NCBI GenBank assembly: GCA_964602655.1
Contig: CAZRSF010000009.1
Span: 1 to 64,000 of the forward strand
Reading direction: 5' to 3'
Origin: Moduliflexus sp964602655
GTDB taxonomy: Bacteria; Moduliflexota; Moduliflexia; Moduliflexales; Moduliflexaceae
DNA length: 64,000 nt
The notes below the pieces were generated by a model that made no database searches, was not told the origin of the DNA, and saw only the letters and a program-made list of their open reading frames with translations. Of the stretch, positions 25,378 to 33,325 are shown piece by piece (position 1 is the first letter of the stretch; each line of letters starts with the position of its first letter). The translations under genes were made by a program, and so were the position numbers.

Positions 25378-26262
25378 ATGAAAGAGATGTTATTGCTTGG
25401 TTTCGCTGTTGCAGCCGCATTATTTGGCACGATTCACGTCAGTTCGCTTGCGAACGCGGCGGAGACAAAAAAGGCGATTGTGGTTGTCAGTTTCGGCACG
25501 AGCGTCGAAGCGACGCGCAAGCTGACGATTGAGGCGTGCGAAGAGAACATCCGCGCGGCATTCCCGGAGTATGAGGTGCGCCGGGCCTTTACGTCGGAGA
25601 AAATTATTTCGATTTTGAAGCAGCGCGACAATCTGGCGGTTGATACGCCGGATGAAGCGTTACAAAAACTTCAGCAGGAAGGCTATGCCGAGGTGATTGT
25701 GCAGCCGTTGCATATCATCGCCGGACTGGAATTTCATGATGTGGTGAAGACGGCGAAGAGATTCGAATCCGCGTTTCAGTCGCTCAGAATCGGCATGCCG
25801 CTGCTCGCTGCGACCGCCGATTACCTGAATGTCGCGGACGCGCTGAAACAACAGTTGCCGGAAACCGGCGCAAACGAGGCGGTCGTCTTGATGGGGCATG
25901 GCACGCCGCATCCATCCAACGCGGCCTATCTTGCGTTAGAACATGTCTTTCGCAATCTCGGCATGGATCGCGTTTTTATCGGCACGGTGGACGGCTATCC
26001 TGAGCTTAGCGATGTGATTGGAACGCTTCGAACGCGTGAGATCAAAACAGTCACATTGGTTCCGTTCATGGTTGTCGCCGGGGATCACGCCATGAACGAT
26101 ATGGCGAGCGACAAAGACGATTCCTGGAAAATGCGATTGCAGCAAGCCGGATTTACCGTCAACATCATCCTGCAAGGACTCGGCGAACAGGCCGCGATTC
26201 AGGACATCTACGTCCAGCACGTCCGCGACGCGATTGCCGGACAACGCAGCGGACATAATTGA
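25378..26262 (+). CDS. cbiK: CbiK-type sirohydrochlorin cobaltochelatase with signal peptide
   Basis: A 294-residue chelatase of the CbiK class, which inserts Co2+ (or Fe2+) into sirohydrochlorin. The ATG at 25378 follows AAGGAGT; a longer open frame upstream only reads through a repeat. Residues 1-25 are a signal peptide (LLGFAVAAALFGTIHVSSLANAA), so the enzyme should be periplasmic, as in the CbiK-P form of Desulfovibrio. Family motifs are IVVVSFGTS, IVQPLHIIAGLE, VLMGHGTPH (predicted active-site His) and PFMVVAGDHAMNDM (second metal His). It is the third gene under the cobalamin riboswitch, beside a BtuCD-type importer. An exported chelatase next to an importer suggests a role in metal or tetrapyrrole handling in the periplasm rather than standard biosynthesis. 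Confidence 0.9.
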   Translation: MKEMLLLGFAVAAALFGTIHVSSLANAAETKKAIVVVSFGTSVEATRKLTIEACEENIRAAFPEYEVRRAFTSEKIISILKQRDNLAVDTPDEALQKLQQEGYAEVIVQPLHIIAGLEFHDVVKTAKRFESAFQSLRIGMPLLAATADYLNVADALKQQLPETGANEAVVLMGHGTPHPSNAAYLALEHVFRNLGMDRVFIGTVDGYPELSDVIGTLRTREIKTVTLVPFMVVAGDHAMNDMASDKDDSWKMRLQQAGFTVNIILQGLGEQAAIQDIYVQHVRDAIAGQRSGHN

Positions 26263-26270
26263 CCGGCAGC

Positions 26271-26305
26271 AAGCCCAGTCAGGGTTTCGAACCCTGACTG
26301 GGCTT
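26271..26305. terminator. Palindromic terminator after cbiK
   Basis: AAGCCCAGTCAGGGTTT and complement, eight bases after the stop. Same family as 16494-16525; closes the riboswitch operon. Confidence 0.6.
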
Positions 26306-26356
26306 GCTCTCCAATACGTCTCTGCGCCGAAATCGTTCCTCGCCTGCACTTTTCAT

Positions 26357-26386
26357 TTGACACAATCGCCGGGAATTGTGTATGGT
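26357..26386 (+). promoter_or_regulatory. Promoter of the soluble histidine kinase gene
   Basis: TTGACA at 26357-26362, 18-base spacer, TATGGT at 26381-26386. It argues against the in-frame ATG at 26382, which would lie in the -10 box. Confidence 0.5.
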
Positions 26387-26444
26387 TGTGAAAAATTTTG
26401 ACGTTGCTTATCAATACAACTTGTTCAGCCGAGGAGACGATGTT

Positions 26445-27500
26445 GTGAGCGATCTCGAACCCCATCTTGCCGCCCCATCCAGCAGCATCACGTTGGAAGA
26501 ATGCGAACCGACCGAACTGCTGCGCGCCCATTTGATCAAATTATCGGAACTCGCCGCTTCAGGCGCATTTATCCCGGATATCGTGCATGAAATCAACGGC
26601 CCGCTGAGTTCGATCCGCGCCAGCACGGCCAACAGCCTCCATGCGCTCCGCGCCTTGCGCCAGGACATCGAAGAAGCCCTTCCGCTGCTGCCGCCCGACC
26701 AGCAAGCGCAATTCTGGCAGTTGGTCGAACGCGCCTGGCAATACGCGCATCACCTCAGCACCAGCGAAGAACGGAAATTGACCCGCGAAATGTGCCGCGC
26801 CTTAGAAGGATATGAGATTGACGAGGCGGATGAGACGGCGGAAACTCTTGTGGAAATCGGCATTCATGACGACATCGAGCCGTTTTTGCCGCTGCTGCGA
26901 TCTCCGGCAAGCAAGCGAATACTCCAGACCGCTTACAACCTCGCCAGCCTATACTATGGCGCGCGCGGCATTCAGACCGCCCTCGACCGGATCGCGAACG
27001 TCACGGCATCGCTGAAGCAGTCGGCCTACCCGGAGACGCTCACGAACGAGTGGAGCGAAGCGGTTGTCACTGATGGCATTGATGCGGTATTAAGCCTTTT
27101 CACTGCCTTGAAATTGACCAAACATCTTCAGATTACCCGACAGTACGATCCGATTCCGGCGATTCCGTGCCAGCCGTCCAGATTGATCTTAGTCTGGCGG
27201 CATCTCATTTGCAACGCGATTGAGGCGGTCAGCGGCAAAACCGGAACGCTTGTCATTCACGCGGCGCAACACGACCAGCATGTCATTGTCAGCATTACCG
27301 ACTCCGGGCATGGCATTCCGCCAGACATCCGCGAAGAAATCTTTGCGCCGTTTTTTACGACGAAATGCCGCAAAGTCGGCGCCGGGCTTGGGTTGTATGC
27401 GGCGCGGCGGATCATCGAAGAGCATCGCGGCGCACTCGCCATCGAGAGCGAGCCTGGCCGCACGACAATCACAGTTACGCTGCCGAAAAATGCGGCGTGA
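26445..27500 (+). CDS. Soluble sensor histidine kinase
   Basis: A 351-residue kinase with no membrane segment. GTG at 26445 was chosen because GAGGAG lies eight bases upstream and the promoter excludes the earlier ATG. The phosphoacceptor helix contains FIPDIVHEINGPLSSI (His about 48). A long middle helical region separates it from the ATPase domain with N-box HLICNAIEAVSG, G1 ITDSGHGIPPDI, F-box IFAPFFTTK and G2 GAGLGLYAARRIIEEH. The usual short HisKA-to-ATPase distance is expanded by about 170 residues. No response regulator gene is adjacent, so the partner is unknown. Confidence 0.85.
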   Translation: MSDLEPHLAAPSSSITLEECEPTELLRAHLIKLSELAASGAFIPDIVHEINGPLSSIRASTANSLHALRALRQDIEEALPLLPPDQQAQFWQLVERAWQYAHHLSTSEERKLTREMCRALEGYEIDEADETAETLVEIGIHDDIEPFLPLLRSPASKRILQTAYNLASLYYGARGIQTALDRIANVTASLKQSAYPETLTNEWSEAVVTDGIDAVLSLFTALKLTKHLQITRQYDPIPAIPCQPSRLILVWRHLICNAIEAVSGKTGTLVIHAAQHDQHVIVSITDSGHGIPPDIREEIFAPFFTTKCRKVGAGLGLYAARRIIEEHRGALAIESEPGRTTITVTLPKNAA

Positions 27501-27516
27501 AAAGGCGAACGTGAAA

Positions 27517-27565
27517 ACGCGCAAGACGCAAACGCCTGCGATGTTGACATTTGCGTCTTGCGCGT
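27517..27565. repeat. Palindrome ACGCGCAAGACGCAAA
   Basis: Perfect 16-base arms at 27517-27532 and 27550-27565 after the kinase gene. It may act as its terminator, but no T-run follows. Confidence 0.7.
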
Positions 27566-27778
27566 CAGGGAAAGATTTTCCTTCCGCCAAAAACTTCTTG
27601 ACCGATTTACGCCCTCAAAAATAAGAGATCGTCCCATCTCGAATACCTTATGAACGACGAAGAACCTCCTCTTTTTATTTTGCCCGTCATGCTTTCCTTC
27701 CGCCGAATGCGGAAGACGACGACGCGCTTTTTCTCTATACAGGGAAAGGCGGCAGCATGAAGGGCTTTTTTTATCGTT

Positions 27779-29563
27779 ATGAACCCCTATAAATGGCTGT
27801 GGCAGTACGTCAAACCGTATTTCTGGCGTTTGCTGCTCGGTTTTGCGATTGTCGTGGTAACAAGTCTGGCAGCGCTCATCAATCCGTATCTGACCGGGCA
27901 ATTGGTCGAGCAGGTCATTGTGGCGCGTCATTTGGAAAAACTCTGGCTGCTCATGATTGTGATGTTCGGCGTCACCATCTTCCGCATGTCTATGCGCTAT
28001 GGCATGATCATGATGTTCGAATCGGTGTCGCAAAATGTCGTCTTGAATATCCGCATGAAGATGTATGAGCGGCTGCAAGCGTTTGACTTTCCGTTTTTCG
28101 ATAAGACGAAAACCGGCGACATCATGGCGCGCATGACCGGCGATATGGATTTTGTGCGGCATTTCGTCTCGTGGGTGGATTACAACACCTTTGAGCAGGC
28201 GTGCGTCTTCACCTTTTCGCTCGTATTTTTAGGCTTTGTCAATTTCTATTATACCCTCTGCCTGTTGGCATTGACGCCGCTGATTGCGTTTTTTGCGGTG
28301 AAGTTGGCGATTGATGTCAAGCCGACATTTGCCGCGCTGCGCGAGCAATTCTCGCGCGTGAACTCCGCCGCGCAGGAAAATATCGCGGGGCATCGCGTGG
28401 TGCGGGCGTTTACGCGGGAAGATCACGAAACCGAAAAGTTTCTGAAAGAAAACGCGGCGTACAAACGTAAAGCGCTCGATTCCGCAAGCGTCTGGGCGAA
28501 ATATATCCCGGTGCTGGAAACCCTGTCGAGTTCGATGATGGTGATTCAGTTGTTCGTCGGCGGTCTGTTTGTCATCAAAGAATGGCTGACGCTCGGCGAT
28601 TATTTTATCTTCAACTCGCTGATTTGGGCGCTGAATAACCCGCTGCGCATGGCGGGCTGGCTCGTCAACGATATTGAGCGCTTTCAGGCGTCCGCCGAAA
28701 AAATCATCGCGATGTACGAAACGGAATATACCATCAAAAATCCTGAGCATCCGGTCAAGCTCGACCAGATTCAAGGAAAAATCGAGTTTCGCAACGTGAC
28801 GTTTTCGTATGGCGACGAGCCAGTGTTGAACAATATCAGTTTTTGCATCGCGCCCGGCATGAAAGTCGGCATTATCGGACCGACCGGCTCTGGCAAAACG
28901 AGCCTTGTGCGGCTGCTCTGCCGTTTCTACGATTGTCAGGAAGGCAGCATTCTGATTGACGATGTGGATGTGCGGCAATTCGATGTGCAATTCCTGCGGT
29001 CAAACGTCGGTATCGCCATGCAGGACGTGTTTCTGCATTCCGACACGATTGAAGGCAATATCGCCTTCGGCATTCCTGACGCGCCGATGGACGCCGTGAT
29101 CGAGGCGGCGAAACTTGCAGACGTGGAAAGTTTTGTCCACGACCTCGAACAGGGCTACGACACGATTATCGGCGAGCGCGGCGTCGGGCTGTCGGGCGGT
29201 CAGAAGCAGCGCGTCGCATTGGCGCGGCTGCTGCTGAAAAATCCGCCGATCATGATTCTCGACGACACCACCTCCAGCGTGGATGTCGAAACCGAGCGCC
29301 ACATTTTTGAGTCATTAAAAACGTACACGCATCGCAAAACCATGTTCGTGATCGCGCATCGCGTCGTCTCGGTGATGGATGCCGACGTGATTTTCGTGTT
29401 GCAGAACGGGCAGATTATCGAGCAGGGGACGCATCACGAATTATTGGCGCAAAACGGCTATTACCACACGCTCTGGCAGCATCAGCGCTCGACCGGCATT
29501 CATGGCGTCTCGAACGCGGAACATCGTCATCATGCGTCTTATGAACACGCGCAGGCAATGTAA
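27779..29563 (+). CDS. ABC exporter half, subunit 1 (degenerate site Walker B)
   Basis: A 594-residue exporter half-transporter: six membrane helices (about 1-320) fused to an ATPase domain (about 335-580). Walker A is GPTGSGKTS, the signature LSGGQKQRVALARLL and the H-loop VIAHRVV. The Walker B reads IMILDDTTSSVD, with Asp where the catalytic Glu is normally found. Together with the next gene it forms a heterodimer of the TM287/288 or BmrCD type, in which one ATP site is degenerate. The C-terminus is His-rich (AEHRHHASYEHAQAM). Substrate (drug, lipid or peptide) cannot be told. No Shine-Dalgarno sequence is evident before ATG 27779. Confidence 0.92.
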   Translation: MNPYKWLWQYVKPYFWRLLLGFAIVVVTSLAALINPYLTGQLVEQVIVARHLEKLWLLMIVMFGVTIFRMSMRYGMIMMFESVSQNVVLNIRMKMYERLQAFDFPFFDKTKTGDIMARMTGDMDFVRHFVSWVDYNTFEQACVFTFSLVFLGFVNFYYTLCLLALTPLIAFFAVKLAIDVKPTFAALREQFSRVNSAAQENIAGHRVVRAFTREDHETEKFLKENAAYKRKALDSASVWAKYIPVLETLSSSMMVIQLFVGGLFVIKEWLTLGDYFIFNSLIWALNNPLRMAGWLVNDIERFQASAEKIIAMYETEYTIKNPEHPVKLDQIQGKIEFRNVTFSYGDEPVLNNISFCIAPGMKVGIIGPTGSGKTSLVRLLCRFYDCQEGSILIDDVDVRQFDVQFLRSNVGIAMQDVFLHSDTIEGNIAFGIPDAPMDAVIEAAKLADVESFVHDLEQGYDTIIGERGVGLSGGQKQRVALARLLLKNPPIMILDDTTSSVDVETERHIFESLKTYTHRKTMFVIAHRVVSVMDADVIFVLQNGQIIEQGTHHELLAQNGYYHTLWQHQRSTGIHGVSNAEHRHHASYEHAQAM

Positions 29564-29587
29564 AAGCAAGCAATTTGACATCCCACC

Positions 29588-29683
29588 CAGGGGTTGAAAC
29601 CCCCGTCTATATTCCATTGCCGCTTCGCGGCAAATGCCCTCCCTGAAAGGGCGAAGGCGTATAGACAGGGGTTTCAACCCCTG
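29588..29683. repeat. Composite palindromic element, CCCTGAAAGGGCG family
   Basis: Outer CAGGGGTTGAAACCCC and GGGGTTTCAACCCCTG hairpins enclose GCCGCTTCGCGGC and CCCTGAAAGGGCG. Same composite family as 5168-5264. It lies between the two exporter genes. Confidence 0.8.
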
Positions 29684-29705
29684 AATGCAGGATTCGTTAT
29701 TTATC

Positions 29706-31472
29706 ATGGCACGCAATAAATTCGATGTTGATGAAGAACTCGATGAGGAGTTTAACGCGGCGACGATTCGCCGCCTGTTGACGTATATTCTGCCGCACCA
29801 CAAAAAGGTGCTGTTTGCGGTGGCGATGATGCTGCTGTCGTCCGCTGCGTCGCTGACCGGCCCGTATCTCGTTAAAATTGCGCTTGATTCGGCGATTCCG
29901 CAGAAGAATGTCTGGCGGTTAGCGGAACTGTCGTTCATGTATCTCGGCTTTCTCGTCTTGAGCGGCGTCTGCCTGCGTCAACGCATCAAAATCATGACGG
30001 AGATGGGCGAAAGCGTGATTTACGAGATTCGGAAGGATGTGTTCGAAACGCTGCAAAAGCTGCCGTTTTCGTATTACGATTCCCGTCCGCACGGCAAAAT
30101 CCTGATTCGCGTCACGAACTATGTGAATTCGCTCGGCGATTTATTAGCGAATGGCATTATCAATTTGATTACCGATTTATTCAGCCTGGTGGTGATCATC
30201 GTCTTTATGCTGTTGATTGACGTGCATCTGTCGCTGATTGCGCTGGCCTGGATGCCGGTGCTGCTCGGCGTGGTGTTTCTGTTGAAAAACAAACAGCGGC
30301 GGGCGTGGCAGGCGGTGTCGCGCAAACAATCGAACATGAACGCCTATCTGCACGAAAGCATTTCCGGCGTGAAGGTGACGCAATCCTTTGCGCGAGAAGC
30401 CGAAAACGCCAACATTTTCCGGCGGCTGCATTTGGAATATCGCCGGGAATGGATGCCTGCCGTGCGGATTATCTTTCTGATCTGGCCGTCAATCGAGACG
30501 ATTTCGGTGGCGAGCGTGCTGATGATTTACGTGACCGGCGTCACCTGGTTTGCCGAATCGGTATCATTAGGAACGCTGATCGCCTTTGTCGGCTATGTCT
30601 GGCGCTTCTGGCAGCCGATCACGTCGCTTGGAAATTTTTACAATTCGTTAGTCGTGGCAGCGGCCTACTTGGAGCGGATTTTCGAAACGATTGACGAACA
30701 GCCGGTGGTCTTCGATCATCCTGAAGCGAAGCCCTTGCCGCGCATTGCCGGGCATGTCGAATTCCGTGACGTGTCGTTCGAATACGAATCAGGGCGGATG
30801 GTGCTGCATCGGCTCAATTTCGCGGCGCAGCCGGGGCAGACGATTGCATTAGTCGGCTCGACCGGCGCAGGCAAAACCACGATTATCAGCCTTCTCAGCC
30901 GCTTTTATAACATCGAGCAGGGACAGGTGTTGATTGACGGCCATAACGTGCAGCGCGTGACGCTCCACTCGCTCCGCAGTCAGATGGGGATCATGCTGCA
31001 AGACAGCTTTTTGTTCTCCGGCACGATTATGGACAACATCCGTTACGGGCGTTTGGACGCGACAGACGAGGAAGTCATCGCTGCCGCCAAAGCCGTTCAT
31101 GCCCACGATTTTATCGAGACATTAGCGGAAAAATACGCGACACAGGTGAATGAGCGCGGCGTCCGGCTCTCGGTCGGTCAGCGACAACTCATCTCGTTTG
31201 CCCGCACTATGCTGGCTGATCCGCGCATTTTGATTTTGGATGAAGCCACATCCAGCATTGACACTGAAACCGAAATCAAGGTGCAGAATGGAATTGCGCG
31301 GCTGCTGCAAGGGCGCACGTCATTCATCATCGCGCACCGCCTTTCCACGATCCGCAACGCCGACCGGATTTTTTATTTAGAACACGGTAAAATTTTGGAA
31401 AGCGGCACGCATGACGAATTATTGGCGCGAAAAGGCTCGTATCAAGCGCTGTACGCCTCGCAGATGATGTAA
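29706..31472 (+). CDS. ABC exporter half, subunit 2 (consensus catalytic Glu)
   Basis: A 588-residue partner of the preceding exporter half. MARNKFDVDEEL at 29706 is preferred to an in-frame ATG at 29685, which lies in the repeat tail. Six membrane helices are followed by Walker A GSTGAGKTT, Walker B ILILDEATSSID with the catalytic Glu, H-loop IIAHRLST and a signature altered to LSVGQRQLISFART. In a heterodimer this altered signature faces the Asp-type Walker B of subunit 1, so both changes fall in the same, degenerate ATP site. That pairing is known for the family and here inferred. Confidence 0.92.
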   Translation: MARNKFDVDEELDEEFNAATIRRLLTYILPHHKKVLFAVAMMLLSSAASLTGPYLVKIALDSAIPQKNVWRLAELSFMYLGFLVLSGVCLRQRIKIMTEMGESVIYEIRKDVFETLQKLPFSYYDSRPHGKILIRVTNYVNSLGDLLANGIINLITDLFSLVVIIVFMLLIDVHLSLIALAWMPVLLGVVFLLKNKQRRAWQAVSRKQSNMNAYLHESISGVKVTQSFAREAENANIFRRLHLEYRREWMPAVRIIFLIWPSIETISVASVLMIYVTGVTWFAESVSLGTLIAFVGYVWRFWQPITSLGNFYNSLVVAAAYLERIFETIDEQPVVFDHPEAKPLPRIAGHVEFRDVSFEYESGRMVLHRLNFAAQPGQTIALVGSTGAGKTTIISLLSRFYNIEQGQVLIDGHNVQRVTLHSLRSQMGIMLQDSFLFSGTIMDNIRYGRLDATDEEVIAAAKAVHAHDFIETLAEKYATQVNERGVRLSVGQRQLISFARTMLADPRILILDEATSSIDTETEIKVQNGIARLLQGRTSFIIAHRLSTIRNADRIFYLEHGKILESGTHDELLARKGSYQALYASQMM

Positions 31473-31498
31473 CCGAACCAGGAAACGCTGATACCCCC

Positions 31499-31531
31499 AG
31501 CCCTGTCAGGGTTTTAAACCCTGACAGGGCT
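31499..31531. terminator. CCCTGTCAGGG palindrome after the exporter genes
   Basis: AGCCCTGTCAGGGTTTT and complement followed by TATTAAAAAT. Same family as 13214-13246. Confidence 0.55.
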
Positions 31532-31577
31532 TATTAAAAATATTCGCCTTTTATTCGTAAAATATTTTATTTTTATC

Positions 31578-31606
31578 TTGACATTTTCCTCTCAAAATTC
31601 GATATT
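31578..31606 (+). promoter_or_regulatory. Promoter of the small protein gene
   Basis: TTGACA at 31578-31583, 17-base spacer, GATATT at 31601-31606. It lies in an AT-rich stretch, 81 bases before the start codon. Confidence 0.65.
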
Positions 31607-31686
31607 ACCATCATCGGCAGCACACAAAACCTGCACCGTATCCACCAACACATCAATCATTTTTATCGTAACAAGGAGATCGAACG

Positions 31687-31920
31687 ATGTCAAAACAACT
31701 TACTTCGATGTCATTGCCAGCTTCTCGAATTACGTATGCCGACGCCGGGCGCGTTCGGGCGCGATTACTGACGAAGCAGCATCCCTCGTTGGGCGAACAG
31801 GATGTCAATACACTGCTCTATGCCTTAGATGAGACGTTTCCAGCGCGTCAGACTTCGACGCCGCAGGCGGCTCGCCGTAAACAGCCATGCCGCCGTCCAC
31901 GTCATCGCGCTGCGCCATAA
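31687..31920 (+). CDS. Small orphan protein, 77 residues
   Basis: Not recognised. The gene has its own strong promoter, an AAGGAG ribosome site at 31673-31678 eight bases before ATG, and a well-formed terminator nine bases after the stop, so it looks like a monocistronic, well-expressed unit. The N-terminal half (about 10-50: ASRITYADAGRVRARLL and LGEQDVNTLLYALDE) could form two helices. The C-terminal third is Pro/Arg-rich and strongly basic (RRKQPCRRPRHRAAP). There is no signal peptide or membrane segment. Nucleic-acid binding is conceivable from the basic tail but is only a guess. Confidence 0.65.
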   Translation: MSKQLTSMSLPASRITYADAGRVRARLLTKQHPSLGEQDVNTLLYALDETFPARQTSTPQAARRKQPCRRPRHRAAP

Positions 31921-31928
31921 TGCACTCT

Positions 31929-31963
31929 CCCGCCATCCTTTCAGCAGGGTGGCGGGTTTTTCT
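31929..31963 (+). terminator. Intrinsic terminator of the small protein gene
   Basis: CCCGCCATCCT and AGGGTGGCGGG form an 11-bp stem (one G-T pair), loop TTTCAGC region, then TTTTTCT. This is the cleanest rho-independent terminator in the window. Confidence 0.85.
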
Positions 31964-32032
31964 ACGAATTCGTTCAAAAAACACCTTAACCAGCGTTTTC
32001 TGATTTCTGGTTTTGCCGCGCCGCGCAGCGTG

Positions 32033-33013
32033 TCATATTCTGACATACCTGACCAAATCCCGCACGTCCGGGCCGAACGAGAGTTTGAACTTGCCGTAGC
32101 CGTCAATCTCGCGGTCGTCGCTTTCGGCGTGGTCGCTCAGGTGCATGTTCCGAATGCCCCAGAGATTGAACAGCGCAAAGCCCTGCTGTTGATAATGGCG
32201 GATGATCTCCCAGAGCAGCAGGTTATTCGGCTTGTAGGAGCGCAATTCCGGGTCGGACGATTGATAGACGTAGTTGATATGCTGTTTGTATTTCCAGATA
32301 AACGCGAACGCCGCCGGTTGGTCGCCCGCGCAGGCCACCCACAGATCGCCGAGGCCGTTCCGCGTGAACGTGTCGAATTTGAGGCGCAGTTCATCATAGC
32401 CGATGTAGCCGCGCTTTTGAAATTCGCCGAGCTGCTGATAAAAGTGGTAGAGTTGCTCGAAATACGGCAGTTCGTTGGCGATTCGCGCCGTCACGCCCTG
32501 TTTCTGCGCGGAACGCACCATATTGCGGCCTTTGTCCCCTAAATTTTTCCACAGCGCGCTTTCCTCTTGCCGCAAATCAATGAACGCCGTCGAATCGAAT
32601 TGTTTGACGCAATTCCACGCCGAATCCTCGAACAGGCAGGTCTGCATTCGGACACAGGGGTAAAAGATAAAACGCTGCTCGTCGAGATAGCGCCGCGCAA
32701 ATTCGGCGATGAAGGCGTTTTTGAGCGAATCCGCGTCCGGGCGATTATCGCAGCGGTCAATCATCAGCGGATACCCGCCGCTTTTCGTGCCGATTTCCAG
32801 CAGTCCGGCATGATAGCCGAAGGCGTTGCGATACCCCGCGATCACGCCGACCGGCTCGCCGTCGGCATACGCGCAGAGGTACGCGAGGCCATGCCCGATC
32901 TGCGTTTGCATGTCGAAATATTCGGGCGTATGAAAGACGTTGGCGAGTTCGGCGTGTTGCAGGACATGCTGCCAGTCCTCGCGATTGATGTCTGAAGAAT
33001 AGCTTATGCGCAT
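32033..33013 (-). CDS. FemAB/GNAT-type aminoacyl- or acyltransferase
   Basis: A 326-residue protein of the FemAB-like double-GNAT fold. MRISYSSDINREDW at 33013 is preferred; the frame is open a further five codons. Characteristic parts are FHTPEYFDMQ near the N-terminus, FIDLRQEESALWKNLGDKGRNMVRSAQKQGV in the middle (family pattern LWxxL.xKxRxxIRKA) and a C-terminal GNAT half with LWVACAGDQPAAFAFIWKYKQHINYVYQSSDPELR, then YKPNNLLLWEIIRHYQQQG and FNLWGI. Members attach amino acids to peptidoglycan cross-bridges or act on exopolysaccharide and lipid substrates. The substrate here is unknown, and no cell-wall genes are adjacent. Confidence 0.8.
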   Translation of the reverse strand: MRISYSSDINREDWQHVLQHAELANVFHTPEYFDMQTQIGHGLAYLCAYADGEPVGVIAGYRNAFGYHAGLLEIGTKSGGYPLMIDRCDNRPDADSLKNAFIAEFARRYLDEQRFIFYPCVRMQTCLFEDSAWNCVKQFDSTAFIDLRQEESALWKNLGDKGRNMVRSAQKQGVTARIANELPYFEQLYHFYQQLGEFQKRGYIGYDELRLKFDTFTRNGLGDLWVACAGDQPAAFAFIWKYKQHINYVYQSSDPELRSYKPNNLLLWEIIRHYQQQGFALFNLWGIRNMHLSDHAESDDREIDGYGKFKLSFGPDVRDLVRYVRI

Positions 33014-33035
33014 AAGAAGCAAGAACACACGAACT

Positions 33036-33066
33036 CTGGCAGGGTTCGAAACCCTGTCAGGGTTAT
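33036..33066. repeat. CTGGCAGGG palindrome
   Basis: CTGGCAGGGTTTCG-type hairpin upstream of the FemAB-like gene, same family as 16494 and 31499. Confidence 0.65.
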
Positions 33067-33197
33067 GTCCTATGGTTGAGATGTCTTTATTCGGAAGAAT
33101 AGAACGGAGACGGCGGAAAGACTGTCAAGCAAAAAATTCGTTGCGCGATTCGCGGAAAATAAGGAAAATTATTGACAGCGAAGCGGCAATGACAAAA

Positions 33198-33226
33198 CTG
33201 TCAGATACGTTTAACGTGTCTGACAG
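33198..33226. repeat. TGTCAGATACG palindrome upstream of tex
   Basis: CTGTCAGATACGTTT with ACGTGTCTGACAG, an imperfect copy of the TGTCAGACAC family. Confidence 0.7.
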
Positions 33227-33325
33227 CTTTCTGAATCGAACAGATAACGCAAGCATGTTGCTGCCCGAAATGGCGTGTTTATGCGAATGAAACGCCGTTT
33301 TGCCGCACGATGGTTTTCACGATCT

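Noticed and set aside
26376..26444. Earlier starts (26376, 26382) for the soluble histidine kinase
   Set aside because: They overlap the predicted -10 box and lack a ribosome site, while GTG 26445 has GAGGAG at ideal spacing.
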